This document shows positions 16,703 through 25,514 of a DNA stretch of 64,000 nucleotides, in pieces (position 1 is the first letter of the stretch; each line of letters starts with the position of its first letter). Origin of the DNA: an uncultured Mediterraneibacter sp. Lineage in GTDB: Bacteria; Bacillota; Clostridia; Lachnospirales; Lachnospiraceae. A program made the translations under genes and the position numbers. The stretch covers positions 62,001 through 126,000 of the forward strand of contig CALWMN010000002.1 of NCBI GenBank assembly GCA_944381935.1, in the 5' to 3' direction. The notes beneath the pieces were generated by a model. The model was not told the origin of the DNA, ran no database searches, and saw only the letters and a program-made list of their open reading frames with translations.

Positions 16703-18352
16703 ATGGCAAGAGAAAAAGAGAGGAAAGTATATGTCGTAGGGCATAAAAACCCGGATACAGACTCGGTCTGCTCGGCGATCGCGTATGCGGCGCTGAAGAC
16801 AAGGGTGACGGGGCATCCCCATGAGGCGCGCCGTGCCGGGCAGCTCAATGAGGAGACACAGTATGTGCTGGAACGTTTTCAGGTGAAGGTTCCGGCGCTT
16901 TTGTCTGACTTAAAGGAGCAGATCAAAGACGTCGAGCTTAAAGAGGTAGAAGGGCTTAGGAGCAGCGTCTCGATCAGGACTGCATGGGAGAAGATGAGGG
17001 AATCCAATATACATACGCTTCCGGTTACGAGAGACGGCAGGCTGGAGGGCGTCATCACCATCGGTGATATTGCAAGGACGTATATGGAAGTGTATGACAG
17101 CGCAGTGCTGGCGAAAGCGCGTACCCAGTACAGAAATATTGCAAGAGCTGTCGAGGGTGAGGTGATTACCGGGAACGAACACAGCTATCTCCTTGACGGA
17201 AAAGTGGTGATTGCCGCATCCAGCAGGATTCTGATGTCCGATTTTATTGCAAAAAACGATCTTGTGATTATGGGGGACAGAAAAGACGCCCAGCAGTGTG
17301 CCGTGGATATGGAAGCAAGCTGTATGGTTGTCTGCCAGAATGCACCCATATCAGATAAGATCATCCGGCAGGCGCAGGAAAAACAGATCGTGATTATCCG
17401 CACGCCCCATGATACTTTTACAGCCGCTCAGCACATCAACCAGAGTATTCCGGTAAAATATTTCATGACCAGGGAGAATCTCGTGACATTTAAGCTGAGG
17501 GATTATGTGGACGACGTCAAGGAAGTGATGGCAAGGAAGAGATTCCGTGATTTCCCGATCGTGGATGGGAAAGGGAATTTCCTGGGCCTTATTTCCAGGA
17601 GGCGTTTGCTCAATGTCAGGAAGAAGCAGGTGATTCTAGTGGACCACAATGAGAAGAACCAGGCAGTGGACGGGATCGAGGAGGCGGATGTCCTTGAGAT
17701 CATCGACCATCACAGATTGAGCAGCATTGAGACGATCGGTCCGGTGTTTTTCCGCAATCAGCCGGTGGGATGCACGGCGACGATTGTCTTTCAGATGTAC
17801 CAGGAAGCGGGGGTTGAGGTAGACAAGACGAATGCGGCGCTTCTGTGTTCGGCAATCATTTCCGATACGCTTATGTTCCGGTCGCCCACCTGTACGCCCC
17901 TGGATGAGGAAACTGCAAGGAAGCTGGCAAAGATCGCGGGAATCGAGATTGAGGCTCTGGCGCAGGAGATGTTCAATGCGGGCAGCAATCTGAAGGGGAA
18001 AAGCGCGGAGGAGATCTGTTTCCTTGACTTTAAACAGTTTACGGTAAATGATACCGTCTTTGGCGTGGGACAGGTGAACTCCATGAGTGCCGAGGAGCTC
18101 TCGGAGATCAAGAATATCGTAAAGCCTCATCTCGAGAAAGCGCGCCAGAATCATGGCCTGAACATGATCTTTTTTATGCTGACCAATATCATAACAGAAT
18201 CATCCGAGCTGCTCTGCTGCGGAACTGAGGCGAGAGAGAAGATTATCAGTGCATATGACTTAAGGGAGGATACAGACGAACTGATGTTAAGGGGAGTTGT
18301 ATCCCGAAAGAAACAGCTTGTCCCGGCGCTTGTAAGTGCATTGCAGCAGTAA
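16703..18352 (+). CDS. CBS-domain manganese-dependent inorganic pyrophosphatase
   Basis: Family II (DHH) pyrophosphatase that hydrolyses pyrophosphate to phosphate, in the long regulated form. The 549 residues compare with about 310 in the basic enzyme. The catalytic core starts with VVGHKNPDTDSVCSAIAYA (H14, D18, D20) and resumes with the DHH triad at 335-337, PVGCTATIVFQMY and the C-terminal DHHA2 domain. Between them, at about 65-315, lie two CBS motifs (TLPVTRDGRLEGVITIGDIA; DFPIVDGKGNFLGLISRRRL) and a DRTGG-like domain, which in known enzymes bind adenine nucleotides. ATG 16703 follows GGAG with good spacing. Confidence 0.92.
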   Translation: MAREKERKVYVVGHKNPDTDSVCSAIAYAALKTRVTGHPHEARRAGQLNEETQYVLERFQVKVPALLSDLKEQIKDVELKEVEGLRSSVSIRTAWEKMRESNIHTLPVTRDGRLEGVITIGDIARTYMEVYDSAVLAKARTQYRNIARAVEGEVITGNEHSYLLDGKVVIAASSRILMSDFIAKNDLVIMGDRKDAQQCAVDMEASCMVVCQNAPISDKIIRQAQEKQIVIIRTPHDTFTAAQHINQSIPVKYFMTRENLVTFKLRDYVDDVKEVMARKRFRDFPIVDGKGNFLGLISRRRLLNVRKKQVILVDHNEKNQAVDGIEEADVLEIIDHHRLSSIETIGPVFFRNQPVGCTATIVFQMYQEAGVEVDKTNAALLCSAIISDTLMFRSPTCTPLDEETARKLAKIAGIEIEALAQEMFNAGSNLKGKSAEEICFLDFKQFTVNDTVFGVGQVNSMSAEELSEIKNIVKPHLEKARQNHGLNMIFFMLTNIITESSELLCCGTEAREKIISAYDLREDTDELMLRGVVSRKKQLVPALVSALQQ

Positions 18353-18380
18353 AGGGACAGCGGGAAAATAGGAGGGCCCG

Positions 18381-18980
18381 ATGGGAAAACAGGTATGGAA
18401 ACCGGGAAACATGCTTTATCCGCTTCCGGCGGTTATGGTCAGCACGGCAGATCTGGAGGGGGAGAGCAATATCCTGACAGTTGCGTGGGCCGGGACGGTC
18501 TGTACAAACCCGCCGATGGCATATATCTCGGTGCGCCCGGAACGGTATTCTTACCATATGATAGATGAGAGCGGGGAATTTGTGATTAATCTGACGACGG
18601 AGAAGCTTGCCCGTGCCGCAGATTACTGCGGGGTCCGCTCCGGGCGGGACGTGGACAAGTGGAAGGACTGTTCTCTGACAAAAGAGCGCGCCTCTGTCCT
18701 GAAGTATGCGCCGGTTATTGCGGAATCACCGGTCAATATAGAGTGCAGGGTGGCAAAGCGGGAGAAGCTCGGAAGCCATCACATGTTCCTTGCTGAAGTG
18801 ATGGCTGTCCAGGCGGATGAGTCGTATCTGGATGAGAAGGGAAGGTTTGACCTGAACCGTACCGGTCTTCTGGCTTATTCCCACGGTGAATATATGGGAC
18901 TGGGCAAAAAGCTCGGGACTTTCGGGTACAGTGTCAGGAAGAAACGGCGGCGGGCGAATAAAACGCACAGAATCAGATAA
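18381..18980 (+). CDS. Flavin reductase-like (FMN-binding split barrel) protein
   Basis: A 199-residue protein of the flavin reductase-like family. The opening PGNMLYPLPAVMVST, the segment ILTVAWAGTVCTNPPMAYISVRPERYSYHMI and SGEFVINLTTEKLARAADYCGVRSGRDVDKW are typical of FMN-binding split barrels. Its likely role is NAD(P)H-dependent flavin reduction or a related redox reaction; the partner is unknown. It lies 28 bases after the pyrophosphatase gene with GGAGG before the start, so the two may be co-transcribed. The C-terminus is short and strongly basic (KKRRRANKTHRIR). No terminator is obvious before the enolase promoter. Confidence 0.88.
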   Translation: MGKQVWKPGNMLYPLPAVMVSTADLEGESNILTVAWAGTVCTNPPMAYISVRPERYSYHMIDESGEFVINLTTEKLARAADYCGVRSGRDVDKWKDCSLTKERASVLKYAPVIAESPVNIECRVAKREKLGSHHMFLAEVMAVQADESYLDEKGRFDLNRTGLLAYSHGEYMGLGKKLGTFGYSVRKKRRRANKTHRIR

Positions 18981-19044
18981 ACTAAATTTCATATGGTAAT
19001 CATTCACAAACAGGGGAAAGTGATAATCAATCTCCATAAATTAC

Positions 19045-19102
19045 TTGAATCCAAAATCAAATTCTGGTAAACTACATATAGTTAGCTTATGCTAACTATA
19101 TG
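19045..19102 (+). promoter_or_regulatory. Enolase promoter with extended GTTAG-N6-CTAAC palindrome
   Basis: TTGAAT (19045-19050), 17 bases, TAAACT (19068-19073). The core GTTAG (19081-19085), CTTATG, CTAAC (19092-19096) is part of a perfect palindrome CATATAGTTAGC (19075-19086), TTAT, GCTAACTATATG (19091-19102) that covers the probable start of transcription. Confidence 0.65.
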
Positions 19103-19109
19103 TGAATGA

Positions 19110-20480
<1,371 letters not shown>

Positions 20481-20494
20481 TAGAAATGAGTTTC

Positions 20495-20533
20495 CCTGCG
20501 GTAAGTGATTATTTGGCTTATCGCAGGTTTTTT
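20495..20533 (+). terminator. Intrinsic terminator after enolase
   Basis: CCTGCG (20495-20500), then AAG...CTT inside the loop region, then CGCAGG (20522-20527) followed by TTTTTT. Confidence 0.85.
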
Positions 20534-20580
20534 ATATCAGGGGGCGAACCTGGCAAAAAAATAAAAAAAATTTAAAAAAG

Positions 20581-20607
20581 TGAAAGGATTACAGCCTCTC
20601 CGTCGTA
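20581..20607 (+). promoter_or_regulatory. Possible ECF-type promoter for the sigma operon
   Basis: TGAAAG (20581-20586) is followed after 14 bases by CGTCGTA (20601-20607). This resembles ECF promoters of the TGAAAC...CGTA/CGTC type. It lies about 50 bases before the first gene of a unit that encodes an ECF sigma factor, which would fit autoregulation. Confidence 0.45.
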
Positions 20608-20656
20608 TTATAAGTGAAGATGCAAATATATGCCAGAAGGTAAGGAGGAATGATCT

Positions 20657-20974
20657 ATGAGACAGAGTATCAAAAGAACGGCAGCGGGCATTCTGGCGGC
20701 GGCGATGGTAGTATCCGCAGGATCGACGGATGTGTTTGCAGCCGGGCAGGGAAGCAGGTATATAGATTCGGACGGGGACGGGATCTGCGACAACCGGGGC
20801 GGGATCAGCACGACGCAAAATATATCTGTCCGGAGCGTAAGGAAGTTTATTGATGCGGATAATGATGGCATCTGCGACAATTATGGCACAAACGCGGGAG
20901 GCGGCACCCGTGGCGGCGGCACCAAAGGAGGAGGCGGTCACGGCGGAGGAGCCCGTGGCGGGCGCAACAGATAG
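20657..20974 (+). CDS. Small secreted protein with aspartate-ladder repeats and Gly-rich tail
   Basis: A 105-residue protein of unrecognised family. Residues 1-28 form a clear signal peptide, with cleavage expected after DVFA. The mature part has two copies of a calcium-loop-like motif, YIDSDGDGICDN (35-46) and FIDADNDGICDN (64-75). The spaced aspartates resemble dockerin or thrombospondin type 3 loops. A tail of about 25 residues is almost all glycine, arginine and threonine. The ribosome site GGAGG stands 8 bases or so before the ATG. It is the first gene of a unit with an ECF sigma factor and its likely anti-sigma. Binding of calcium at the surface is inferred from the motif. Confidence 0.8.
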   Translation: MRQSIKRTAAGILAAAMVVSAGSTDVFAAGQGSRYIDSDGDGICDNRGGISTTQNISVRSVRKFIDADNDGICDNYGTNAGGGTRGGGTKGGGGHGGGARGGRNR

Positions 20975-20988
20975 CAGAGGATGGTTTA

Positions 20989-21471
20989 ATGCGGAGCGAA
21001 CAAGAGGTGAACAGGGCGGTCGAAGAGTATTCCGGTATGGTTCGGCGCCTTTGCATGATACATTTGAAAAGTTATGCCGATACCGAGGACATATTTCAAA
21101 CAGTGTTTTTGAAGTATGTCCTCAGTTCTGTCCCATTTGAAAGTGAAGAGCATGAGAAGGCATGGTTTATCCGCGTTACGATCAATGCCTGTAAGGATTT
21201 ACTCAAAAGCTTTTTCCACAAACGCGTTATATCGCTGGATGAGATATTGGAAAAACCCGAAGAAATACGGGAGGAGTACAGGGAGGTCTGGGAAGCGGTG
21301 CTGTCGCTTCCCCCAAAATACAGAGAGGTTATATATTTGCACTATTATGAGAACTATACTGCCCCGGAAATCAGCAGGATTTTAGGGAAAAAGGTCAATA
21401 CGATTTACACGCTCCTGACACGTTCCAGGCAAATGCTCAGGGAAAAGCTGGGAGGTGAGGAATATGAATGA
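20989..21471 (+). CDS. ECF-type RNA polymerase sigma factor
   Basis: A 160-residue sigma factor of the extracytoplasmic-function group. Region 2 is seen at about 12-60 (MVRRLCMIHLKSYADTEDIFQTVFLKYV, then KAWFIRVTINACKDLLKS). Region 4 is at about 105-155, with LPPKYREVIYLHYYENYTAPEISRILGKKVNTIYTLLTRSRQMLREKL. It starts 15 bases after the secreted-protein gene and overlaps the next gene by 8 bases. The anti-sigma-like membrane protein downstream is the probable regulator. Target promoters are unknown apart from a candidate in front of this operon. Confidence 0.92.
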   Translation: MRSEQEVNRAVEEYSGMVRRLCMIHLKSYADTEDIFQTVFLKYVLSSVPFESEEHEKAWFIRVTINACKDLLKSFFHKRVISLDEILEKPEEIREEYREVWEAVLSLPPKYREVIYLHYYENYTAPEISRILGKKVNTIYTLLTRSRQMLREKLGGEEYE

Positions 21472-22249
21472 GAAGCTCAGAGAAGCTTTCGGGCAGGTAC
21501 AGGCAGGAGATGGATTAAAAGCAAAAACAAAAGACTATATCGCGGAAAAGACAAGAGGATACACGAGGGCAGGACACATCCGCTACAGGCATCTTGCAGC
21601 CGCCCTTGTATGTGTGGCAGTTTTCTTTATCGGAGGGAACTGGCTTTATTTCACCCCCACAGTGGAGATCAGCATAGATATCAATCCATCCCTGGAACTC
21701 GGCGTCAACCGTTATAACCGGATTATTTCTTTTGAAAGCTATAATGATGAAGGACAGGAGCTGCTGGATTCTCTTGATATAAAATTTATGGATTATTCTG
21801 AGGCGGTAAATAAAATAATAGAGGACGAGGATGTTGCCGCTTTATTATCGGACGATGAAATCATGACGATCGCCGTTGTAGGAACCGACAGCGCACAGTC
21901 CGAGGAAATTTTTGCCGGCATGCAGACCTGCATTGCCGGAAGAAATAATATGTATTGCTATTATGCACATTCGGACGAAGTCAGGGAGGCTCATGAAGTC
22001 GGGCTTTCGTATGGGAAATACAAGGCATTTCTGGAAGTGCAGGCCCTGGATCCCGATATAACTGCCGGCCAGATAAAGGATATGTCAATGCGGGAGATCC
22101 GGGACCTGATCGACAGCCTTTCGGACGGAGCAGAGGGAGAGGCGGATCAGGCAGAGGAACAGCCTGATAACGGCAAAGGATATGGACAGAAGGGAAATGG
22201 CAGCGGCAAAGGGGAAAAGAGAAGACGGGGAAAGACAGACGGATGGTGA
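21464..22249 (+). CDS. RsgI-like membrane anti-sigma factor
   Basis: A 261-residue single-pass membrane protein. The cytoplasmic N-terminus (1-42) would bind the sigma factor. One membrane helix lies at about 43-62 (HLAAALVCVAVFFIGGNWLYF). Outside, VEISIDINPSLELGVNRYNRIISFESYNDEG matches the extracellular region conserved in RsgI-type anti-sigma factors, with an alpha-helical domain after it. The last 40 residues are low complexity, rich in Gly, Lys and Gln. ATG 21464 has GGAGG (21451-21455) 8 bases before it. RsgI normally pairs with SigI; here the partner is an ECF factor, which is a less common pairing. Confidence 0.85.
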   Translation: MNEKLREAFGQVQAGDGLKAKTKDYIAEKTRGYTRAGHIRYRHLAAALVCVAVFFIGGNWLYFTPTVEISIDINPSLELGVNRYNRIISFESYNDEGQELLDSLDIKFMDYSEAVNKIIEDEDVAALLSDDEIMTIAVVGTDSAQSEEIFAGMQTCIAGRNNMYCYYAHSDEVREAHEVGLSYGKYKAFLEVQALDPDITAGQIKDMSMREIRDLIDSLSDGAEGEADQAEEQPDNGKGYGQKGNGSGKGEKRRRGKTDGW

Positions 22250-22265
22250 CGGAAGCAGAATAAAA

Positions 22266-22294
22266 TTGACTGCCGTGCCAATTTGAAATATCAT
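22266..22294 (+). promoter_or_regulatory. Promoter of the MATE-AraC unit
   Basis: TTGACT (22266-22271), 17 bases, TATCAT (22289-22294). The leader of about 50 bases contains a small GGGG/CCCC stem that I could not match to a known riboswitch. Confidence 0.5.
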
Positions 22295-22349
22295 AGAGGG
22301 AGGGGATGGGAAAACCCCTGAAAGAAATCTTGAATATGAGGTTGGGACA

Positions 22350-23765
22350 ATGAGGGGGAATCGGACGACGGACATGACCCGCGGACCGGTGTTCGGGCAG
22401 ATGGCAGCGTTTGCCCTGCCGGTCCTGCTGGGGATGGTATGCCAGAGAATTTACAATTTTGCCGATGCTTATATCGTGGGAAGATATCTGGGGGACCAGG
22501 CGCTTGCAGCAGTGAGTATCGCGGGGACAGCCATGTATATAATGACTTCCGTCATGATGGGAGTGACGACCGGCGTGAGTGTCGTGATCTCCCAGTTTTA
22601 CGGAGCCGGGCAGAGCCGGAAGATACGGAAGACATTTGTGTCTGGTATACATGTATGCATATGGATCGCTGCACTGATTACCGCCCTGGGCATGGCGACG
22701 ACGGAGCCGCTCCTTTGTGCCCTTCAGACAAGCAGGGGGTTAATGCCGGATGCATCCCGATATCTGATGATCATTTATGCAGGGTGTGGGACGACAATGC
22801 TCTACAACTTTGCCTCGTCAGTCTTAAGGGCAATGGGAAATTCCATCGCGCCGCTTATTTTCCTGGTGATTTCCAGTGCCCTGAATGTGGTCCTGGATGT
22901 GGCGTTCGTCTCCTGGATTCCCATGGGTGTGGCAGGTGCGGCGCTGGCGACAGTATTATCTCAGCTCATTTCCGGTGTACTTTGCATCGGATATGCTTTG
23001 AAGATTCTTCCGGTTCTCTGCCTGAGAGGGAAGGAATGGAAGGCGGACAGGTATCTGATCAGACAGATTTTGCGGTATGGGCTGCCGACCGGGCTTCAGA
23101 TGAGCATTATTTCTATCTCCGATATGACACTGCAGGCAGTGATTAATACATACAGTACGGCTATGATTGTGGCGTACGGGGTGGCACTCAAGGTGGAAGG
23201 GCTTGGATTTCAGATCGCGGATGCCATCGGCTCTGCAATGGGGACTTTTGCAGGGCAGAATGCAGGTGCAGGGAATCTTGACCGTGTCAGGAAAGGCGTG
23301 AGAAGCGCATATTTGCTCAATATCGTCAGTTACGGGATCTTCTGCCCGGCTGTATTCCTCCTGGCAGAACCGGTTATGGGGGCGTTTACCGATACACCGG
23401 AATCCATATACTATGGCGTGGAGTATATGAGGATATTTACGGTGTTTTTCCTTGCGGGAGGAATCCTTGTCGTTTATCATAATATTCTGAGGGCAACGGG
23501 GGATGTTGCAGTGACAGTGCTGATGGGAGTCAGCGAAGTGGCCACGCGGATCGGGTGTGCATTTTTGTTCCCGGCGCTTTTCGGGTACAGAGGGCTCTGG
23601 TTCGTCTCGCCGGCCACCTGGATCTGCGCGGCTGTGGTGGGAGCCGTCCGCTATTACGGCGGGGGATGGGAGAAAAGGGCAGCCCTGCTGACAGGAAACG
23701 GGGAAAACGGAACGATAAGGCAGGTATCAGACAATGAGCAGAAAGAAGAGAAAACCGAAAATTGA
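22350..23765 (+). CDS. MATE-family efflux transporter
   Basis: Multidrug and toxin extrusion protein of 471 residues and about 12 membrane helices in two similar halves. The first half starts PVFGQMAAFALPVLLGMVCQRIYNFADAYIVGRYLGDQALAAVSI, and the second has GLPTGLQMSIISISDMTLQAVINTYS. It exports cationic compounds in exchange for sodium or protons; the substrate is unknown. It overlaps the AraC gene by 32 bases, so efflux and regulator are probably one transcript. The C-terminal 30 residues are hydrophilic and variable. Confidence 0.92.
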   Translation: MRGNRTTDMTRGPVFGQMAAFALPVLLGMVCQRIYNFADAYIVGRYLGDQALAAVSIAGTAMYIMTSVMMGVTTGVSVVISQFYGAGQSRKIRKTFVSGIHVCIWIAALITALGMATTEPLLCALQTSRGLMPDASRYLMIIYAGCGTTMLYNFASSVLRAMGNSIAPLIFLVISSALNVVLDVAFVSWIPMGVAGAALATVLSQLISGVLCIGYALKILPVLCLRGKEWKADRYLIRQILRYGLPTGLQMSIISISDMTLQAVINTYSTAMIVAYGVALKVEGLGFQIADAIGSAMGTFAGQNAGAGNLDRVRKGVRSAYLLNIVSYGIFCPAVFLLAEPVMGAFTDTPESIYYGVEYMRIFTVFFLAGGILVVYHNILRATGDVAVTVLMGVSEVATRIGCAFLFPALFGYRGLWFVSPATWICAAVVGAVRYYGGGWEKRAALLTGNGENGTIRQVSDNEQKEEKTEN

Positions 23766-24681
23766 GTACAGATACTACCGGATGCCGGATGGGAGAAAAG
23801 TATTCGCGCTTCTCGGGGAAAAGTGGGTGCAGCATTATGGAAGGAACATTGATTTCCTGCATTTCCACAATTATATGGAGATCGGCTACTGCTATGAAGG
23901 GAGCGGAACACTGACTCTGGGAAAAAGGGACTACCGGTTTGAGGGAGGGGAGTTCTCGGTGATCCCGCAGAATTATCCCCACACGACAAACAGTGACGAC
24001 GATACGGTCAGCAGATGGGAATATCTTTTTGTAGATGCAGAGGCGATCCTAAGAAGTGTCGGAGGGGGGACGTCCCCAATGCGCACAGAGAGAATCATCC
24101 GGAGGCTGAATCTGAAAGCACAGTTTTTAAAAGAAAAGGATTATCCGGAGCTTGGGCGCCAGGTGCGCAGGATTCTGGATGTCATGCGGGGCAGGGAAGA
24201 GTTTTATGAAGAAGAGGCGACAGGGCTTCTGACCGCTTTTTTCTCGGGAATAGCCAGAAACAATCAGGAGGATGACAAACGCGAAGAAAGTGGGATGGAA
24301 GAAAGCAAGTTTTCGGCCATGATCACACATGTTCTGGAATATATCAGCGAACATTACGGGGAGCCGATCAAAGTGAAAGAGCTTGCCAATATATGCCATA
24401 TAAGCGAGACTCATTTCAGAAGGATATTTTCTTCCTATATGAATATGAGTCCCCTGGAATACATTAATCAGGTGAGGATACGCATGGCGTGTGAGCATCT
24501 GAAAAGGACAGATGAATCTGTGGCAGACATAGCCCTGAAATGCGGATTTTCCACGAACTCGACTTTTAACAGGAATTTCCGGCAGTTTATGGGGGTGACT
24601 CCGATGGAATGGCGGAAACGTCCCGAAAATTATGAGAGACAGCTTCTAAAATTTGAGGTGCATTCAGAGGAAGGGTGGTAA
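23734..24681 (+). CDS. AraC-family transcriptional regulator
   Basis: A 315-residue regulator. The N-terminal cupin-like sensor domain (about 20-170) includes HFHNYMEIGYCYEGSGTLTLGKRDYRFEGGEFSVIPQNYPHTT. The C-terminal AraC double helix-turn-helix (about 205-305) has EPIKVKELANICHISETHFRRIFSSYMNMSPLEYINQVRI and the second motif DIALKCGFSTNSTFNRNFRQFMGVTPMEWR. It overlaps the MATE gene upstream and sits three bases before the next gene. It may control the pump or the nearby sugar transporter at 25.5 kb; neither is shown. Confidence 0.92.
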   Translation: MSRKKRKPKIEYRYYRMPDGRKVFALLGEKWVQHYGRNIDFLHFHNYMEIGYCYEGSGTLTLGKRDYRFEGGEFSVIPQNYPHTTNSDDDTVSRWEYLFVDAEAILRSVGGGTSPMRTERIIRRLNLKAQFLKEKDYPELGRQVRRILDVMRGREEFYEEEATGLLTAFFSGIARNNQEDDKREESGMEESKFSAMITHVLEYISEHYGEPIKVKELANICHISETHFRRIFSSYMNMSPLEYINQVRIRMACEHLKRTDESVADIALKCGFSTNSTFNRNFRQFMGVTPMEWRKRPENYERQLLKFEVHSEEGW

Positions 24682-24684
24682 GAG

Positions 24685-25200
24685 ATGTATTCAGATTATA
24701 AAATCGTAGAACAGGTGAAAAGAAAAAGAAAGAAGTCAACCGCGATGCTGCGCGCGGCGATGCTTATTTTTACGGTCTTGTTTATAGTTATGGGAATTAT
24801 TTTCACACGGGGATTTATGTTGCCGGGGTTTTTGATGGCAGCACTGTACCTGTCGTATGACATTTTCGGACAGAAAGACTATGAGTACACATTGGAAAAC
24901 GAAAATCTGTCCATTGATGTGATCTACGGAAGGAGATACCGCAGGAACAGACATATGCTCAACCTCCAGGAACTTGAGGTGCTGGCGCCCAACTGGCATG
25001 ATGCGGTGGCAAAATACAGGATAAAGGGCGGGACTGTGCGTCTTCCCAAGTATGACTATACTTCCTATGAGGAGGATATCCCCTATTATACGATGATCAT
25101 TATGGAGGGGAAAAAGAAAATCAAACTTCTTCTGGACCTGAATGACGAGATGATGCAGAAAATAAAAATCATGCACCCGGAGAAGGTCTATTTTGCATAA
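24685..25200 (+). CDS. Small membrane protein of unknown function
   Basis: A 171-residue protein beginning three bases after the AraC stop. Two close membrane helices (about 22-40 and 45-60) follow a basic N-terminus (KRKRKKST). The remaining 110 residues are soluble and beta-rich, with YEYTLENENLSIDVIYGRRYRRNRHMLNLQELEVLAP. The layout resembles small bacterial proteins with an internal PH-like domain, common in Lachnospiraceae, and may be DUF6106-like, but I cannot confirm the family. No catalytic motifs are visible. Confidence 0.7.
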   Translation: MYSDYKIVEQVKRKRKKSTAMLRAAMLIFTVLFIVMGIIFTRGFMLPGFLMAALYLSYDIFGQKDYEYTLENENLSIDVIYGRRYRRNRHMLNLQELEVLAPNWHDAVAKYRIKGGTVRLPKYDYTSYEEDIPYYTMIIMEGKKKIKLLLDLNDEMMQKIKIMHPEKVYFA

Positions 25201-25514
25201 AAATGTGAATAAAAGGTAAATAAAGCGCAAAACAGGGGCGTTTTTCATGCCATAAATCCGTAAAAAAGTCGAAAAAAGAAGAAAAATGCCATATAGTACA
25301 GGCTCGAAGACAGACAGTCAGCCATAAAATGAATAAAAAAAGCTTTCACTGTTTTTTAAAATAGTGCAAACTATACAATGATGGTCGAAATTGCAATTTT
25401 CCCGAACGGTTATGCACACTATAGAATAAATTATTTTGCTATAATAAGTCCATAAGCAATTCACATAAAAAGCAGAACAGGAATTGCTTTTTATAGAAAA
25501 GGAGGACAAGCATT
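25201..25514 (+). promoter_or_regulatory. 314-base AT-rich control region before the sugar-binding protein gene
   Basis: TATAAT at 25440-25445 has no good -35 (CACTAT at the 17-base position), which suits activator-dependent transcription. Two near-identical 15-base words, TGCAAACTATACAAT (25365-25379) and TGCACACTATAGAAT (25413-25427), lie 48 bases apart upstream of the -10 and are candidate AraC-type sites. AAAAGCA...TGCTTTT (about 25467-25493) can form a leader hairpin. AAGGAGGA precedes the ATG. I see no gene here. Confidence 0.55.

Noticed and set aside
22295-22349. Riboswitch in the MATE leader
   Set aside because: A GGGG/CCCC stem is present, but the leader is only about 50 bases and matches no riboswitch class that I know.
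25209-25246. Terminator after the small membrane protein gene at 25200
   Set aside because: GCGC...GGGGCGTTTTT gives only a weak short stem, so I did not call it.
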